Positions 8,745-17,599 of a DNA stretch of 41,803 nt are shown piece by piece. The stretch is taken from NCBI GenBank assembly GCA_021837545.1, contig JAKBFR010000008.1:1-41803 (forward strand). The letters are read 5' to 3'. This DNA comes from Bacillota bacterium (GTDB lineage Bacteria > Bacillota_A > Clostridia > Clostridiales > Clostridiaceae). Positions within the stretch are counted from its first letter, which is position 1. Each line of letters opens with the position of its first letter. The position numbers and the translations under genes are program-made. Under the pieces are notes generated by a model. The model had not been told where the DNA came from, made no database searches, and worked only from the letters and a program-made list of their open reading frames with translations.

Positions 8745-9572
8745 ATGAAAAATAAAAGTATTAAAAGCAAGGTTATTACAGGAGTTATTTTAGCAAGCAT
8801 GGTGATATCTGGCAGCACTGCGGTATTTGCAGCTGATGCAACAAATACAACTACAACTAAAACATCAACGCACCAAGGTAGAGGAAATGACTTCCAAACT
8901 AAACTTGATGGATTAGTAACAGCAGGAACAATAACTGCAGATCAAGAAACAGCTATAAAAGCTGCTATAACTCCACAAGGTAATTTTAAAGGTGGTGCTA
9001 AGGGCAGAGAACATAAAGATATGTTCAAGACTAAACTTACTGATTTAGTAACAGCAGGAACAATAACATCAGATGAACAAACAGCAATAGAAACAGCGCT
9101 TTCAAGTGCTAAAGGAAACTTTAAAACTGTTCTTGAAGGATTAGTAACAGCAGGAACAATAACTTCAGATCAAGAAACAGCTATAAAAGCTGCTATAACT
9201 CCACAAGGTAATTTTAAAGGTGGTGCTAAAGGCGGAGATCATAAAGATATGTTCAAGACTAAACTTGCTACTTTAGTAACAGCAGGAACAATAACATCAG
9301 ATGAACAAACGGCAATAGAAACAGCGCTTTCAAGTGCTAAAGGAAACTTTAAAACTGTTCTTGAAGGACTAGTAACAGCAGGAACAATAACTTCAGATAA
9401 GGAAACTGCAATAGAAACAGCTCTTGCTCCACAAGGCAATTTTAAAGGTGGTGCTAAAGGCGGAGATCATAAAGATATGTTCAAGACTAAACTTGCTACT
9501 TTAGTAACAGCAGGAACAATAACTGCAGATCAACAAACTGCAGTAGAAGCAGCGCTTACTCCTTCTAAATAA
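8745..9572 (+). CDS. Secreted protein with six LVTAGTIT repeats
   Basis: The 275-residue product has a Sec signal peptide (residues 1-29, cleavage after VFA). The mature part is six copies of a unit around LVTAGTIT followed by a D-x-x-TAI helix. Units alternate: odd units end in a PQGNFKGGAKG linker and even units in SSAKG, giving three copies of a two-unit cassette of about 77 residues. The DNA of the cassettes is nearly identical, so the expansion is recent. Similar amphipathic repeat units occur in small secreted Firmicutes proteins such as YckD-like ones, but I do not recognise a function. AAGGAAG precedes the ATG. No sortase motif or cell-wall-binding domain is visible. Confidence 0.8.
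   Translation: MKNKSIKSKVITGVILASMVISGSTAVFAADATNTTTTKTSTHQGRGNDFQTKLDGLVTAGTITADQETAIKAAITPQGNFKGGAKGREHKDMFKTKLTDLVTAGTITSDEQTAIETALSSAKGNFKTVLEGLVTAGTITSDQETAIKAAITPQGNFKGGAKGGDHKDMFKTKLATLVTAGTITSDEQTAIETALSSAKGNFKTVLEGLVTAGTITSDKETAIETALAPQGNFKGGAKGGDHKDMFKTKLATLVTAGTITADQQTAVEAALTPSK
8886..9567 (+). repeat. Tandem coding duplications inside the secreted repeat protein
   Basis: Long stretches recur almost unchanged about 231 bases apart, for example the segments beginning TTAGTAACAGCAGGAACAAT near 8911, 9046, 9142, 9274, 9373 and 9502. Unit number may vary between strains through slippage or recombination. Confidence 0.8.
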
Positions 9573-9638
9573 AATCAAAAATAACTAATGAGAATACCGC
9601 ATTACAGAGATGTATTTGCGGTATGTTGGTATTATAGT

Positions 9639-9690
9639 AAGTGTAAATGTAAAACCAGATATCAATGGTTAACATTTACACTTATTTTGT
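9639..9690 (+). terminator. Terminator of the repeat protein gene
   Basis: AAGTGTAAATGT (9639-9650) pairs with ACATTTACACTT (9672-9683), followed by ATTTTGTT. An earlier weak hairpin, ATACCGCA/TGCGGTAT at 9594-9624, lies between it and the stop codon. Confidence 0.7.
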
Positions 9691-9857
9691 TATACATAAA
9701 AAAGCATAAAATAAAGGAAGCCAGTATTTTATTGATAAGTATTTACATAATTTTTTAACTGAAGGTAAAAATATATTGAGAAAGTAAAAGACAACATAAA
9801 AATATAGAGAGGAGCAAATAAAACAGCTTGTTTTATGCTGGTTTATTAGTGAAATAT

Positions 9858-10880
9858 ATGTTTATACCTAACAGAATTATATTTGAGAAAGATTCATTAG
9901 AATATGACATGGCTAAGGAGATTATTGCTAAATTTAAAGATAAGACTAATATTGAAATCATAAATTTGACTTCTAATAAACTCAAACAACACATTCCTGG
10001 TAATGATTTATTCTATCAATATAGAGAAGGTAAGAAAACTTTAGTTGTTGGAATTAAAAAGAGTCTAAAATTTCAGACATGTAAACCTTCAGCTCATTAT
10101 CAACTTCCATTAGTATCAGGATGTATGGGGCAATGTGAGTACTGCTATCTAAATACTATGCTCGGAGATAAGCCTTTTGTAAAAGTTAATGCTAATATAG
10201 AAGATATTCTTAACCAAGCTCAGAAGTATATAAATGAAAGGTTGCCAGATATAACTATATTTGAAGGAGCTGCTACATCTGATCCTATACCTGTAGAACC
10301 TTATACCCATTCTTTAGAGAAAGCAATAGCATTTTTTGGAAGTAACAAAGCTGCTAGATTTAGATTTGTAACAAAGTACAATGATGTAAATTCGTTACTT
10401 AATTTAGAACATAATGGCCATACAGAAATAAGGTTTAGTATTAATACTTCTTCGGTTATAAATCAATATGAACATTTTACAGCTTCTCGTGATAAAAGAA
10501 TAGAAGCAAGTATAAAGGTGGCGGAGGCTGGATATCCTATGGGATTTTTAATTGCTCCCGTATTTATTTACCCTAATTGGAAAGAAGAATATCATGATCT
10601 ATTACTAGAATTAAAAAGCAAGCTTCCAAGTGATTTGAAATTTCCAGTAACTTTTGAGATTATATCTCATCGTTATACTACAACAGCTAAAAATAGAATA
10701 CTTCAAGTATTTCCTGAAAGTGAGTTACCAATGAATGACGAGGATCGTAAGTTTAAATATGGACAATTTGGATATGGAAAGTATTTATACCAAAAAGAAA
10801 ACATAGATGAAATAAAACAATTCTTCAAAAAAGATATAGAAGAACTATTTAGCAATAAAGAAGTTAAATATATTATATAA
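9858..10880 (+). CDS. splB: Spore photoproduct lyase (radical SAM)
   Basis: The protein of about 340 residues repairs the thymine dimer 5-thyminyl-5,6-dihydrothymine in germinating spores. The radical-SAM cluster motif CMGQCEYC (Cys89, Cys93, Cys96) and the following YL match SplB, as does the C-terminal YGKYLYQK. The hydrogen-donor position of Bacillus SplB (Cys141, in EASCTSD) is Ala139 here (EGAATSD); a Cys75 in QTCKPS could take over (inference). The start is uncertain: the ATG at 9858 fits the family but has no ribosome binding site, while a TTG at 9828 lies 14 bases after GGAG. It is transcribed alone, in the same window as UvsE. Confidence 0.92.
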   Translation: MFIPNRIIFEKDSLEYDMAKEIIAKFKDKTNIEIINLTSNKLKQHIPGNDLFYQYREGKKTLVVGIKKSLKFQTCKPSAHYQLPLVSGCMGQCEYCYLNTMLGDKPFVKVNANIEDILNQAQKYINERLPDITIFEGAATSDPIPVEPYTHSLEKAIAFFGSNKAARFRFVTKYNDVNSLLNLEHNGHTEIRFSINTSSVINQYEHFTASRDKRIEASIKVAEAGYPMGFLIAPVFIYPNWKEEYHDLLLELKSKLPSDLKFPVTFEIISHRYTTTAKNRILQVFPESELPMNDEDRKFKYGQFGYGKYLYQKENIDEIKQFFKKDIEELFSNKEVKYII

Positions 10881-10961
10881 CTGAGAATAATGAAACCCAC
10901 GCATATGTGGATCATATATATATATGCGTGTATCATAGCACTAGAGGTAGGAATAAAGCCA

Positions 10962-11150
10962 CTAAAAAAGAAGGTGGTTAAATCCAACACGAGATAATTT
11001 TTGAGCTAAATCATAACAGCAGATTCCTGAGCCACTTATTCTAAATAAGTAAATATGTTTTGCGGTTTTCATTGATTCTACTGCATGATTTAATGTTTCT
11101 ATCCTTAACAATTTATATGTTTCTTCAACTGTTGAAGTATCGGATGTCAT
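10962..11150 (-). pseudogene. Relic of an RpiR/MurR-type regulator (SIS domain fragment)
   Basis: The 62-codon minus-strand frame reads as the linker and start of the SIS sugar-phosphate domain of an RpiR family regulator: STVEETYKLLR..LNHAVESMKTAKHIYLFRISGSG..CYDLAQKLSRVG, ending at a stop. There is no N-terminal helix-turn-helix and no remaining SIS domain. The helix-turn-helix side is replaced by the 2H phosphoesterase gene, whose start lies 20 bases beyond. The family glycine in IYLFGIGSSG is Arg here, which fits decay. I judge it a non-functional fragment. Confidence 0.6.
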
Positions 11151-11170
11151 TGATTACAAAAGGAGAAATT

Positions 11171-11698
11171 ATGAGATATGTAGTGGTATGTGTAGTAAAA
11201 GGAAAAGCAGGAGATTTTAACAATAGTTTAAGAAAAGATATCTTAGAAAAATTCAATGCAAGGTCATCCAAGCTACCAGCTCATTTCACTATTAATGCAC
11301 CATTTGAATATGAGGGAGAAATCACGGAATTAAATAATGTTCTTAAAGATTTTAGTGAAAATGAAAAAGTAACACCTTTTATGATAAGTGGTTATGATCA
11401 TTTTGATGATAGGGTAGTTTATATGAAGATAAATATGTCTACAGAAGCCAAATATGTTCATGATAGGCTAATAGATAAGATGAGTTGTGTACCCTATATT
11501 GAATTTGAAGAAAAAGATGGCAAAGATAAAACGTTCCATGTAACTTTAGCTTCAAAAAGGCTAAAGTCTCTGTACAATAAGGTGTGGGAATATGTTCATC
11601 AGTATCCTTGTGAATTTCAATGTTCCTTTGATAATGTTACAATTTATAACTGGGATGATGGAACTTGGAAGTTATATAAGGAGTTTAAGTTTAAATAA
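11171..11698 (+). CDS. 2'-5' RNA ligase family protein (2H phosphoesterase)
   Basis: The 175-residue protein has the two HxT motifs of the 2H superfamily: HFT in LPAHFTINAPF near residue 36 and HVT in TFHVTLAS near residue 122. Members are ligases or cyclic phosphodiesterases acting on RNA ends or nucleotide 2',3'-cyclic phosphates; which applies here is not visible. AAAGGAG at 11159-11165 precedes the ATG. The open frame extends upstream to 11060, but that part overlaps the RpiR relic on the other strand. Confidence 0.8.
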   Translation: MRYVVVCVVKGKAGDFNNSLRKDILEKFNARSSKLPAHFTINAPFEYEGEITELNNVLKDFSENEKVTPFMISGYDHFDDRVVYMKINMSTEAKYVHDRLIDKMSCVPYIEFEEKDGKDKTFHVTLASKRLKSLYNKVWEYVHQYPCEFQCSFDNVTIYNWDDGTWKLYKEFKFK

Positions 11699-11741
11699 AT
11701 ATTAATATTGAGAATAGATTTAATGGTTATTTTTCAAGAAA

Positions 11742-11775
11742 TTTAACCACGTGTATTTTATCGCGGTTAAAAAAC
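11742..11775 (+). terminator. Terminator of the 2H phosphoesterase gene
   Basis: TTTAACCACG pairs with CGCGGTTAAA (one mismatch), followed by AAAAC. The arm resembles those of the hairpins at 2898 and 23348. No T-run is present on the plus strand, so efficiency is uncertain. Confidence 0.5.
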
Positions 11776-11834
11776 AATTTCACTAATTAACGCAACTTGT
11801 TAATATTGTAAACTTCTATTTTATTTGCGAATAT

Positions 11835-11864
11835 TTAGACAATAGGAAATATAGTTGTTATAAT
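11835..11864 (+). promoter_or_regulatory. Promoter of the ornithine carbamoyltransferase gene
   Basis: TTAGAC (11835-11840) and TATAAT (11859-11864) are 18 bases apart, 90 bases upstream of the start. Just downstream, TGCATAATTGCATTATTA (11897-11914) resembles an arginine-repressor ARG box, the usual control for this gene in Firmicutes; that identification is inference. Confidence 0.55.
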
Positions 11865-11953
11865 TTAATAAATAGCAATAAGTGATAGTTTAATTTTGCA
11901 TAATTGCATTATTAATAAAACTTAAATTATTATAGATGAAAAGGGGAGTAACA

Positions 11954-12949
11954 ATGGCATTAAATTTAAGAGGAAGAAGTTTCTTAAAATTATTAGATTT
12001 TACACCAGAAGAAATTAGATATTTATTAGATTTGTCCAAGGAATTAAAGACATTAAAAAGAACTGGAGTACCTCATGATAGATTACGAGGTAAGAATATA
12101 GTTTTGCTATTTGAAAAGACATCGACAAGAACAAGATGTGCTTTTGAGGTAGCAGGAAGCGATTTGGGTCTTGGAGTTACATATTTAGATTCAGCAGGGT
12201 CTCAAATGGGCAAAAAGGAAAGTGTTGCTGATACTGCAAGAGTTCTTGGGAGAATGTATGATGGTATAGAATACAGAGGATTTAGTCAAGAAACAGTTGA
12301 GGAATTGGCTAAATATGCAGGAGTTCCTGTTTGGAATGGATTAACTGATGAATTCCATCCAACTCAAATGATTGCAGACCTTTTAACTATAGAAGAAAAG
12401 CTTGGAAGATTAAAGGGAGTTAATTTTGTATACATGGGTGATGCAAGAAATAATATGGGGAATTCATTAATGGTGGCTTGTGCAAAAATGGGGCTCAATT
12501 TCACAGCTTGTGCGCCTAAAGAATTGTTCCCAGCTGAAGAATTAGTAGCAGAATGCAAGGAAATTGCAAAAGTAAGTGGTGCTACGATTGCTTTAACAGA
12601 AGATGTTAAAGTAGGAACTAAAAATGCAGATGTAATTTATACAGATGTGTGGGTTTCTATGGGAGAACCAGATGAAGTTTGGGAAAGCAGATTAAAAATA
12701 TTGAGTCCATATCAAGTAAATAAATCAGTTATGGATAATGCCAATAAAGAAGCAGTTTTCATGCATTGTTTACCAGCTTATCATGATTTGAAAACAAAAG
12801 TTGGAAAAGATGTTGGAGAAAAATTTGGATTGACTGAGATAGAAGTTACAGACGAAGTATTTGAAGGAAAACAATCAGTAGTATTCGATGAAGCGGAAAA
12901 TCGTATGCATTCTATTAAAGCAATAATTTTAGGAACACTTGGAGTATAA
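11954..12949 (+). CDS. argF: Ornithine carbamoyltransferase
   Basis: The 331-residue enzyme makes citrulline from ornithine and carbamoyl phosphate. Family signatures are present: STRTR (carbamoyl phosphate binding) near residue 58, HPTQMIAD near residue 135, SMGEPDE near residue 236 and HCLPAYHD near residue 275. It could serve arginine synthesis or arginine catabolism; the absence of arcA or arcC nearby and a putative ARG box make the biosynthetic role more likely. The ATG at 11954 has AGGGGAG seven bases upstream. It is a single gene with its own promoter and terminator. Confidence 0.93.
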   Translation: MALNLRGRSFLKLLDFTPEEIRYLLDLSKELKTLKRTGVPHDRLRGKNIVLLFEKTSTRTRCAFEVAGSDLGLGVTYLDSAGSQMGKKESVADTARVLGRMYDGIEYRGFSQETVEELAKYAGVPVWNGLTDEFHPTQMIADLLTIEEKLGRLKGVNFVYMGDARNNMGNSLMVACAKMGLNFTACAPKELFPAEELVAECKEIAKVSGATIALTEDVKVGTKNADVIYTDVWVSMGEPDEVWESRLKILSPYQVNKSVMDNANKEAVFMHCLPAYHDLKTKVGKDVGEKFGLTEIEVTDEVFEGKQSVVFDEAENRMHSIKAIILGTLGV

Positions 12950-13043
12950 TAGTCATTATAATTAGAAAATTAGACATACTGACTTGTTAGTTTTTGAATA
13001 TGATCTTATATGATTATACCGTAAAGTAAATTAAATATTATAA

Positions 13044-13087
13044 TCCCAATACTTAGCTTGATTATCTAGGTATTGGGACTTTTCATT
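13044..13087 (+). terminator. Terminator downstream of argF
   Basis: TCCCAATACTTAG (13044-13056) pairs with CTAGGTATTGGGA (13066-13078), followed by CTTTTCATTT. Confidence 0.75.
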
Positions 13088-13246
13088 TCAATATGGTTAA
13101 TGTTTATCAAGTCGTATAATTTTTTTGATTTTGCACATAATAAAATGTAGTTAATTATATAATAGACTATCTATAAAATAAAATTTATGCACATGGCATA
13201 TTTCCAAAATAATTATATTTATGTAAAGTATTATTAGGTGATTATA

Positions 13247-13579
13247 ATGAAAAAAGGAGTCAATTATAGGGAAGTTGGAGATAGAATTAGAACGGAAAGA
13301 GAAAAGTTCGGAATATCAAGGGAAAAATTTGCAGAGATTCTAAGTTTATCACCATTTTTTGTAGGTCAAATTGAAAGAGGCGAAAGAAAAATGAGCATTA
13401 GTACGCTGATAAATGTTTCGGAATATTTGCGAATATCAATAGATTATTTAATTTTTGGAGAAGTTCACAAGGCAGAGGAATATAATAGTTTACAATCATT
13501 AATTAGTAAATGTTCATCAGAAGAATCCAAGATTATTGAAGATATTATAAAAACAATTTTACCTCACATTACAAAATAA
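13247..13579 (+). CDS. XRE family transcriptional regulator
   Basis: The 110-residue protein has an N-terminal helix-turn-helix of the Cro/XRE type (about residues 8-65: GDRIRTEREKFGISREKFAE, then FFVGQIERGERKMSISTL) and a short C-terminal tail that may dimerise. The targets are unknown; it has no divergently transcribed partner. The ATG at 13247 follows AGGTGA at 13236-13241; a GTG at 13238 overlaps that ribosome binding site and is unlikely to be used. Confidence 0.85.
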   Translation: MKKGVNYREVGDRIRTEREKFGISREKFAEILSLSPFFVGQIERGERKMSISTLINVSEYLRISIDYLIFGEVHKAEEYNSLQSLISKCSSEESKIIEDIIKTILPHITK

Positions 13580-13615
13580 ACACAGATAAGACAACCAAAT
13601 ACATAAAAACAAAAG

Positions 13616-13663
13616 AATATGCTATAAGCCTATATCGATAGTATGCTTATAGCATATTTTTTG
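13616..13663 (+). terminator. Terminator of the XRE regulator gene
   Basis: AATATGCTATAAGC (13616-13629) pairs perfectly with GCTTATAGCATATT (13645-13658), followed by TTTTTG. Confidence 0.85.
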
Positions 13664-13785
13664 TTTTACATTTTTTAGATATAGTATAATGTGATGTGAA
13701 ATTATGGTAAACATGAATATTTATATAAAAATAATGGTTTTTTATGCGGAGTAAGAACGCTTAAATATATTAAAGGCGGAAAGTT

Positions 13786-13971
13786 ATGAATAGAGAAATA
13801 AATGGGCACTTAGATAAAGAGGAACTTGAAAAGCATATTTGTGAACTAAGAGAGGTTTTAAATGAAATATGTGCTACAGCTGAAGATGCAGAAGGGTTAA
13901 AACAAAGATTAATTGTAAGTGAGCGCATGGATCGATTAATTGTTCAATATATGAATGAAAATAAGAAATAA
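13786..13971 (+). CDS. Spo0E-like sporulation regulatory protein
   Basis: The 61-residue protein has the Spo0E family pattern: a first helix (ELEKHICELREVLNEI) and a second helix with the signature SERMDRLIVQYM, close to the SQxLDxLIxxY consensus. Such proteins are aspartyl-phosphate phosphatases that dephosphorylate Spo0A~P and delay sporulation in Bacillus. In clostridia the partner is also expected to be Spo0A, but this is by family. AAGGCGGAAAG precedes the ATG. Confidence 0.8.
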   Translation: MNREINGHLDKEELEKHICELREVLNEICATAEDAEGLKQRLIVSERMDRLIVQYMNENKK

Positions 13972-13985
13972 ATAACCAGTATTTA

Positions 13986-14024
13986 AATAGATTAGTTACA
14001 AAATGAAGTAACTAATCTATTGTA
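13986..14024 (+). terminator. Terminator of the Spo0E-like gene
   Basis: AATAGATTAGTTAC (13986-13999) pairs perfectly with GTAACTAATCTATT (14008-14021). The tail GTAGTTTA is only moderately T-rich. Confidence 0.65.
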
Positions 14025-14228
14025 GTTTATATATATTCGTTCTAAAAAATTAGTATCAATTATAATTTTGGTAAATTATAGAATAAATATTATTGAGAAT
14101 ATGGAAGGACTATTGTAAACTATATATAGAAATGAAAACAAAATTAAACAATATATTAAAATATTAAAATATTAAATGGGTAATAATATCAATATTATAT
14201 AAATAAGTTGAAGGAATTGATTTACAAT

Positions 14229-17200
14229 ATGAATTTTAGTATAAAGAAATTATCTGAGGATTTTGAAAATAGAATCCAATTTTATAAAAAGCAAAAAGGA
14301 AATGAATTAATTAGACGTGGAAAAATAATGAGTTTAAAAGAGAATGTAGATAGGGAAAATGAACTTATAAAAATTAATGCTACTGTTTTATCACAAGGAA
14401 GTTGCTCTTTTTATAGCGTTGGAGTTCTGATAGATGGAAATACAAGTGAAATAGATGATACAATTTGTGAGTGCTTAGATTTTGCTAATAATATAACTTC
14501 AAGTAATAAGTACATGTGTAAGCATATAGCAGCTGTTTTGTCAAAATATATACATTTAGGAATAACTAAAAATAACGAAAGTAAAAAAAGAATTGAAAAT
14601 ATGGGGGAAGATATATTAAATAAACTCACAAGTTTAAAGAACCCAAAAGAAAAAATCAATTTAGAGGTGCATTTAAGTAATAAAAATGTTCATGATTGCT
14701 TTCAAGCTGATTTTAAAATTGGAAGTAAACGAATGTATGTATTAAAAAATTTAAAGGATTTTATACATGCTAAATCTGAAAATAAAGAAATTGAGTATGG
14801 AAAAGATTTCACATACTATCCAGAAGAGCATGTATTTAACGAACGAGAGGAGAATATAGTTGATTTTATAGAAGAATTTGTAGCTAATGATGAATTGAAA
14901 AATTTATATGGATATGCTAATCATGGATTAATAAACGGAAAGTATTTGAATATTCAGGATGCTTCTCTTAGACGTTTTTTACATATTGTTGGAGAAGAAG
15001 GAATAACATATAATTTAGAAAAAGTAAAAATTATTGAAGAAGATATTCCTCTAGAACTTGATATCAGTGAAAAAAATGAGAAATATATTGTAAATATAAT
15101 TGGAGAGTCTTTGAAACCAATTAGTAGTAAGTATGATGTTTTTCTGTTTGAAAAAAATATTTATGTACCTTCTAAAGCACAAATAAGAAGTTTGAAGATA
15201 TTTTATAAGTATTTTGAAGAGTTTAAAAGGTTAGAATTTAAAAAAGAAAAAGCTTTAGATATGTTTAATACAGTAATGCCTAAATTAGAAAATATGAGTT
15301 CTAATATTAAAATAGATAAAAAGATTAATAATTTGGTAAAAAATGATTTGAAAGCTGAATTCTTTTTAGATATAAGAAAAAAACAAGTAGTATTAGATGT
15401 AAACCTTAAATATGGAGAGGAAATAATAAAATACTTTTCTAATGTAAGTTATAAAAATAAAATTATAATACGTGATACTAATAAAGAAGAACAAATTTTA
15501 GAAACTTTAACTAATCTTAATTTTTCTTATGAAAATAATATATTTGTATTTAATGCTCAGGAATATGATTTGTATTTATTTTTTATGGATAAATATAAAG
15601 AATTAGAGCTACTCGGAGATGTTTATTATTCTGATAGATTTAAAGAAAGAAAAGTTTATGTCACCCCTAAAATCGAAGCAAATATAAAAGATAAAGAAGA
15701 TAGTTTTTTAGATTTTACATTTAAAATTGATGATATATCTCCTAAAGAGTACAAGAATATTTTAGATGCTTTTAAAAGCAAAAGAAAGTATTATAAGCTT
15801 AAAAATGATAGCTTTATAAATCTTGAAGGTGAAGAAATTCATGATTTCTTGGGCTTAATTGATAATATTACAAGTAGTAATAAAGATGGTAGTATAAAAT
15901 TACATAAAAACAAAGCTATTGTTTTAAATGATTATTTAGAAAATAATAACCTACCATTTGTAAAAGGTAAAAATATAGTGAAGGATATTGCAAATAAGGT
16001 TTTAGATTTGGATAAACTTGAATATACTGTGCCAGAGAATTTAAAAACTCAATTAAGAGATTATCAAATAACTGGATTTAAATGGTTTAAAAATTTAAGC
16101 TATTTAGGTTTTGGTGGAGTATTAGCTGATGAAATGGGCCTGGGAAAGACAGTTGAAGCTATTGCATTTTTACTTTCTGAAAAAGATAAAAAGTCTATAA
16201 TAATTGCACCAACATCATTAATATACAATTGGAAAAATGAATTTATAAAATTTGCACCATCTATAAAAGTTTGTGTTATTCATGGAAACAAAAATGAAAG
16301 AACAAAAATTATAGAAAATATAGATAATTATGATGTTATTTTAACTACTTATGGTACTTTAAGAAATGACGAAGAAAGCTATGAAAAATTAAATTTTGAT
16401 TACTGTATACTTGATGAAGGCCAAAATATAAAAAATCCATTAGCTCAAAGTACAAAGAGTGTTAAAAATATTAATGCAAAAAGCAAATTTGTATTAACGG
16501 GAACTCCTATTGAAAATAATTTAATTGAATTGTGGAGCATTTTTGACTTTGTTATGCCGAATTACCTATATAATACAACAACCTTTAAGAAAAAATTCAT
16601 TAATAACGATGATACTAAAATTGAACTTCAAAAATATATAAGACCTTTTATGCTACGACGTCTAAAAAAGGATGTAATTCGCGAATTGCCTGATAAAATA
16701 GAAAAAAACCATTATGTTGAACTTACTAAAGGACAAAAGAAAGTATATGCAGCATATGTAAAAGATATTAAAAATAAAATGGAAGCGGAAAATTTTGAAG
16801 GTGATAAAATAACCATATTTTCTTATTTAACAAAACTTAGACAGCTTTGCCTGGATCCATCTATAATAGTAGAAAATTATAAAGGTGGAAGTGCAAAAAT
16901 AGAAGAAGCTTTAAATATTATTGAAGAAAATATAGAAAATGGCCATAAGATTCTTTTGTTTTCACAGTTTACATCTGTGCTCAAGAATATTTCTAAAGAA
17001 TTATCAAAAAATGAAATTGAACATATGTATTTAGATGGAAGTACAAAGGCAAGTAAAAGACTAGAGCTTGTAGATGAATTTAATAACAGTGACAAATATA
17101 AGGTATTTCTGATTTCACTAAAAGCTGGTGGAACAGGACTTAACTTAACATCTGCCGATGTTGTTATTCATTTTGATCCTTGGTGGAATCCAGCTGTTGA

Positions 17201-17411
17201 AGAACAAGCTACAGATAGAGCACATAGAATAGGACAAGAAAATGTGGTTCAAGTGTTCAAGTTGATTTCAGAAGGAACTATAGAAGAAAGAATTTTAAAT
17301 ATGCAAGAAAATAAAAAAGAACTTATAAATAATGTTCTTAATAGTGATTATAAAGGAGAAAATATGCTTTCATCTCTTTCAAAAGAAGAACTTATGAAGT
17401 TATTTTCATAA
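14229..17411 (+). CDS. SWIM zinc finger SNF2-family helicase
   Basis: This protein of about 1060 residues is a bacterial Swi2/Snf2 ATPase that moves along double-stranded DNA. Order: an N-terminal SWIM zinc finger (CEC near residue 80, then CKH near residue 97), a long AT-rich middle region typical of the SNF2-associated domain, and a C-terminal helicase core. Core motifs: I in DEMGLGKT (near 634), II as DEGQ (near 729, where DEAQ/DEAH is usual), III in LTGTPIENN, and VI in QATDRAHRIGQ. The start is uncertain; the ATG at 14229 lies 13 bases after AAGGA, and in-frame TTG codons lie upstream. Such genes in clostridia are usually solitary, as here. Its role (transcription or repair) is not known. 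Confidence 0.88.
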   Translation: MNFSIKKLSEDFENRIQFYKKQKGNELIRRGKIMSLKENVDRENELIKINATVLSQGSCSFYSVGVLIDGNTSEIDDTICECLDFANNITSSNKYMCKHIAAVLSKYIHLGITKNNESKKRIENMGEDILNKLTSLKNPKEKINLEVHLSNKNVHDCFQADFKIGSKRMYVLKNLKDFIHAKSENKEIEYGKDFTYYPEEHVFNEREENIVDFIEEFVANDELKNLYGYANHGLINGKYLNIQDASLRRFLHIVGEEGITYNLEKVKIIEEDIPLELDISEKNEKYIVNIIGESLKPISSKYDVFLFEKNIYVPSKAQIRSLKIFYKYFEEFKRLEFKKEKALDMFNTVMPKLENMSSNIKIDKKINNLVKNDLKAEFFLDIRKKQVVLDVNLKYGEEIIKYFSNVSYKNKIIIRDTNKEEQILETLTNLNFSYENNIFVFNAQEYDLYLFFMDKYKELELLGDVYYSDRFKERKVYVTPKIEANIKDKEDSFLDFTFKIDDISPKEYKNILDAFKSKRKYYKLKNDSFINLEGEEIHDFLGLIDNITSSNKDGSIKLHKNKAIVLNDYLENNNLPFVKGKNIVKDIANKVLDLDKLEYTVPENLKTQLRDYQITGFKWFKNLSYLGFGGVLADEMGLGKTVEAIAFLLSEKDKKSIIIAPTSLIYNWKNEFIKFAPSIKVCVIHGNKNERTKIIENIDNYDVILTTYGTLRNDEESYEKLNFDYCILDEGQNIKNPLAQSTKSVKNINAKSKFVLTGTPIENNLIELWSIFDFVMPNYLYNTTTFKKKFINNDDTKIELQKYIRPFMLRRLKKDVIRELPDKIEKNHYVELTKGQKKVYAAYVKDIKNKMEAENFEGDKITIFSYLTKLRQLCLDPSIIVENYKGGSAKIEEALNIIEENIENGHKILLFSQFTSVLKNISKELSKNEIEHMYLDGSTKASKRLELVDEFNNSDKYKVFLISLKAGGTGLNLTSADVVIHFDPWWNPAVEEQATDRAHRIGQENVVQVFKLISEGTIEERILNMQENKKELINNVLNSDYKGENMLSSLSKEELMKLFS

Positions 17412-17506
17412 GTATTCATACCCAAGGGGAAATTCTTTGGAATTTAGATTTTAGTTTAATATAAATATTGATAGAAACGCAAAACAAGAATATCTAGAGG
17501 TATTTC

Positions 17507-17555
17507 AAAAAAATAACAGATCTAGTATACAAGTATACTAAATCTGTTATTTTTT
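17507..17555. terminator. Bidirectional terminator between the SNF2 and ferritin-like genes
   Basis: A long stem AATAACAGAT...TAGTATAC/GTATACTA...ATCTGTTATT has A-runs on the left and T-runs on the right, so it can stop transcription from both convergent genes. Confidence 0.85.
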
Positions 17556-17599
17556 ATTATCATTAGTTTCCATGATGTCTAATAAATAACTGTATATAT

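Noticed and set aside
10899..10929. CACGCATAT/ATATGCGTG hairpin as splB terminator
   Set aside because: The stem is good but no T-run follows on the plus strand, so I did not list it as a terminator; it may still stop or process the transcript.
10703..10990. 95-residue minus-strand ORF overlapping the end of splB
   Set aside because: It is antisense to conserved SplB sequence and has no recognisable family or ribosome binding site.
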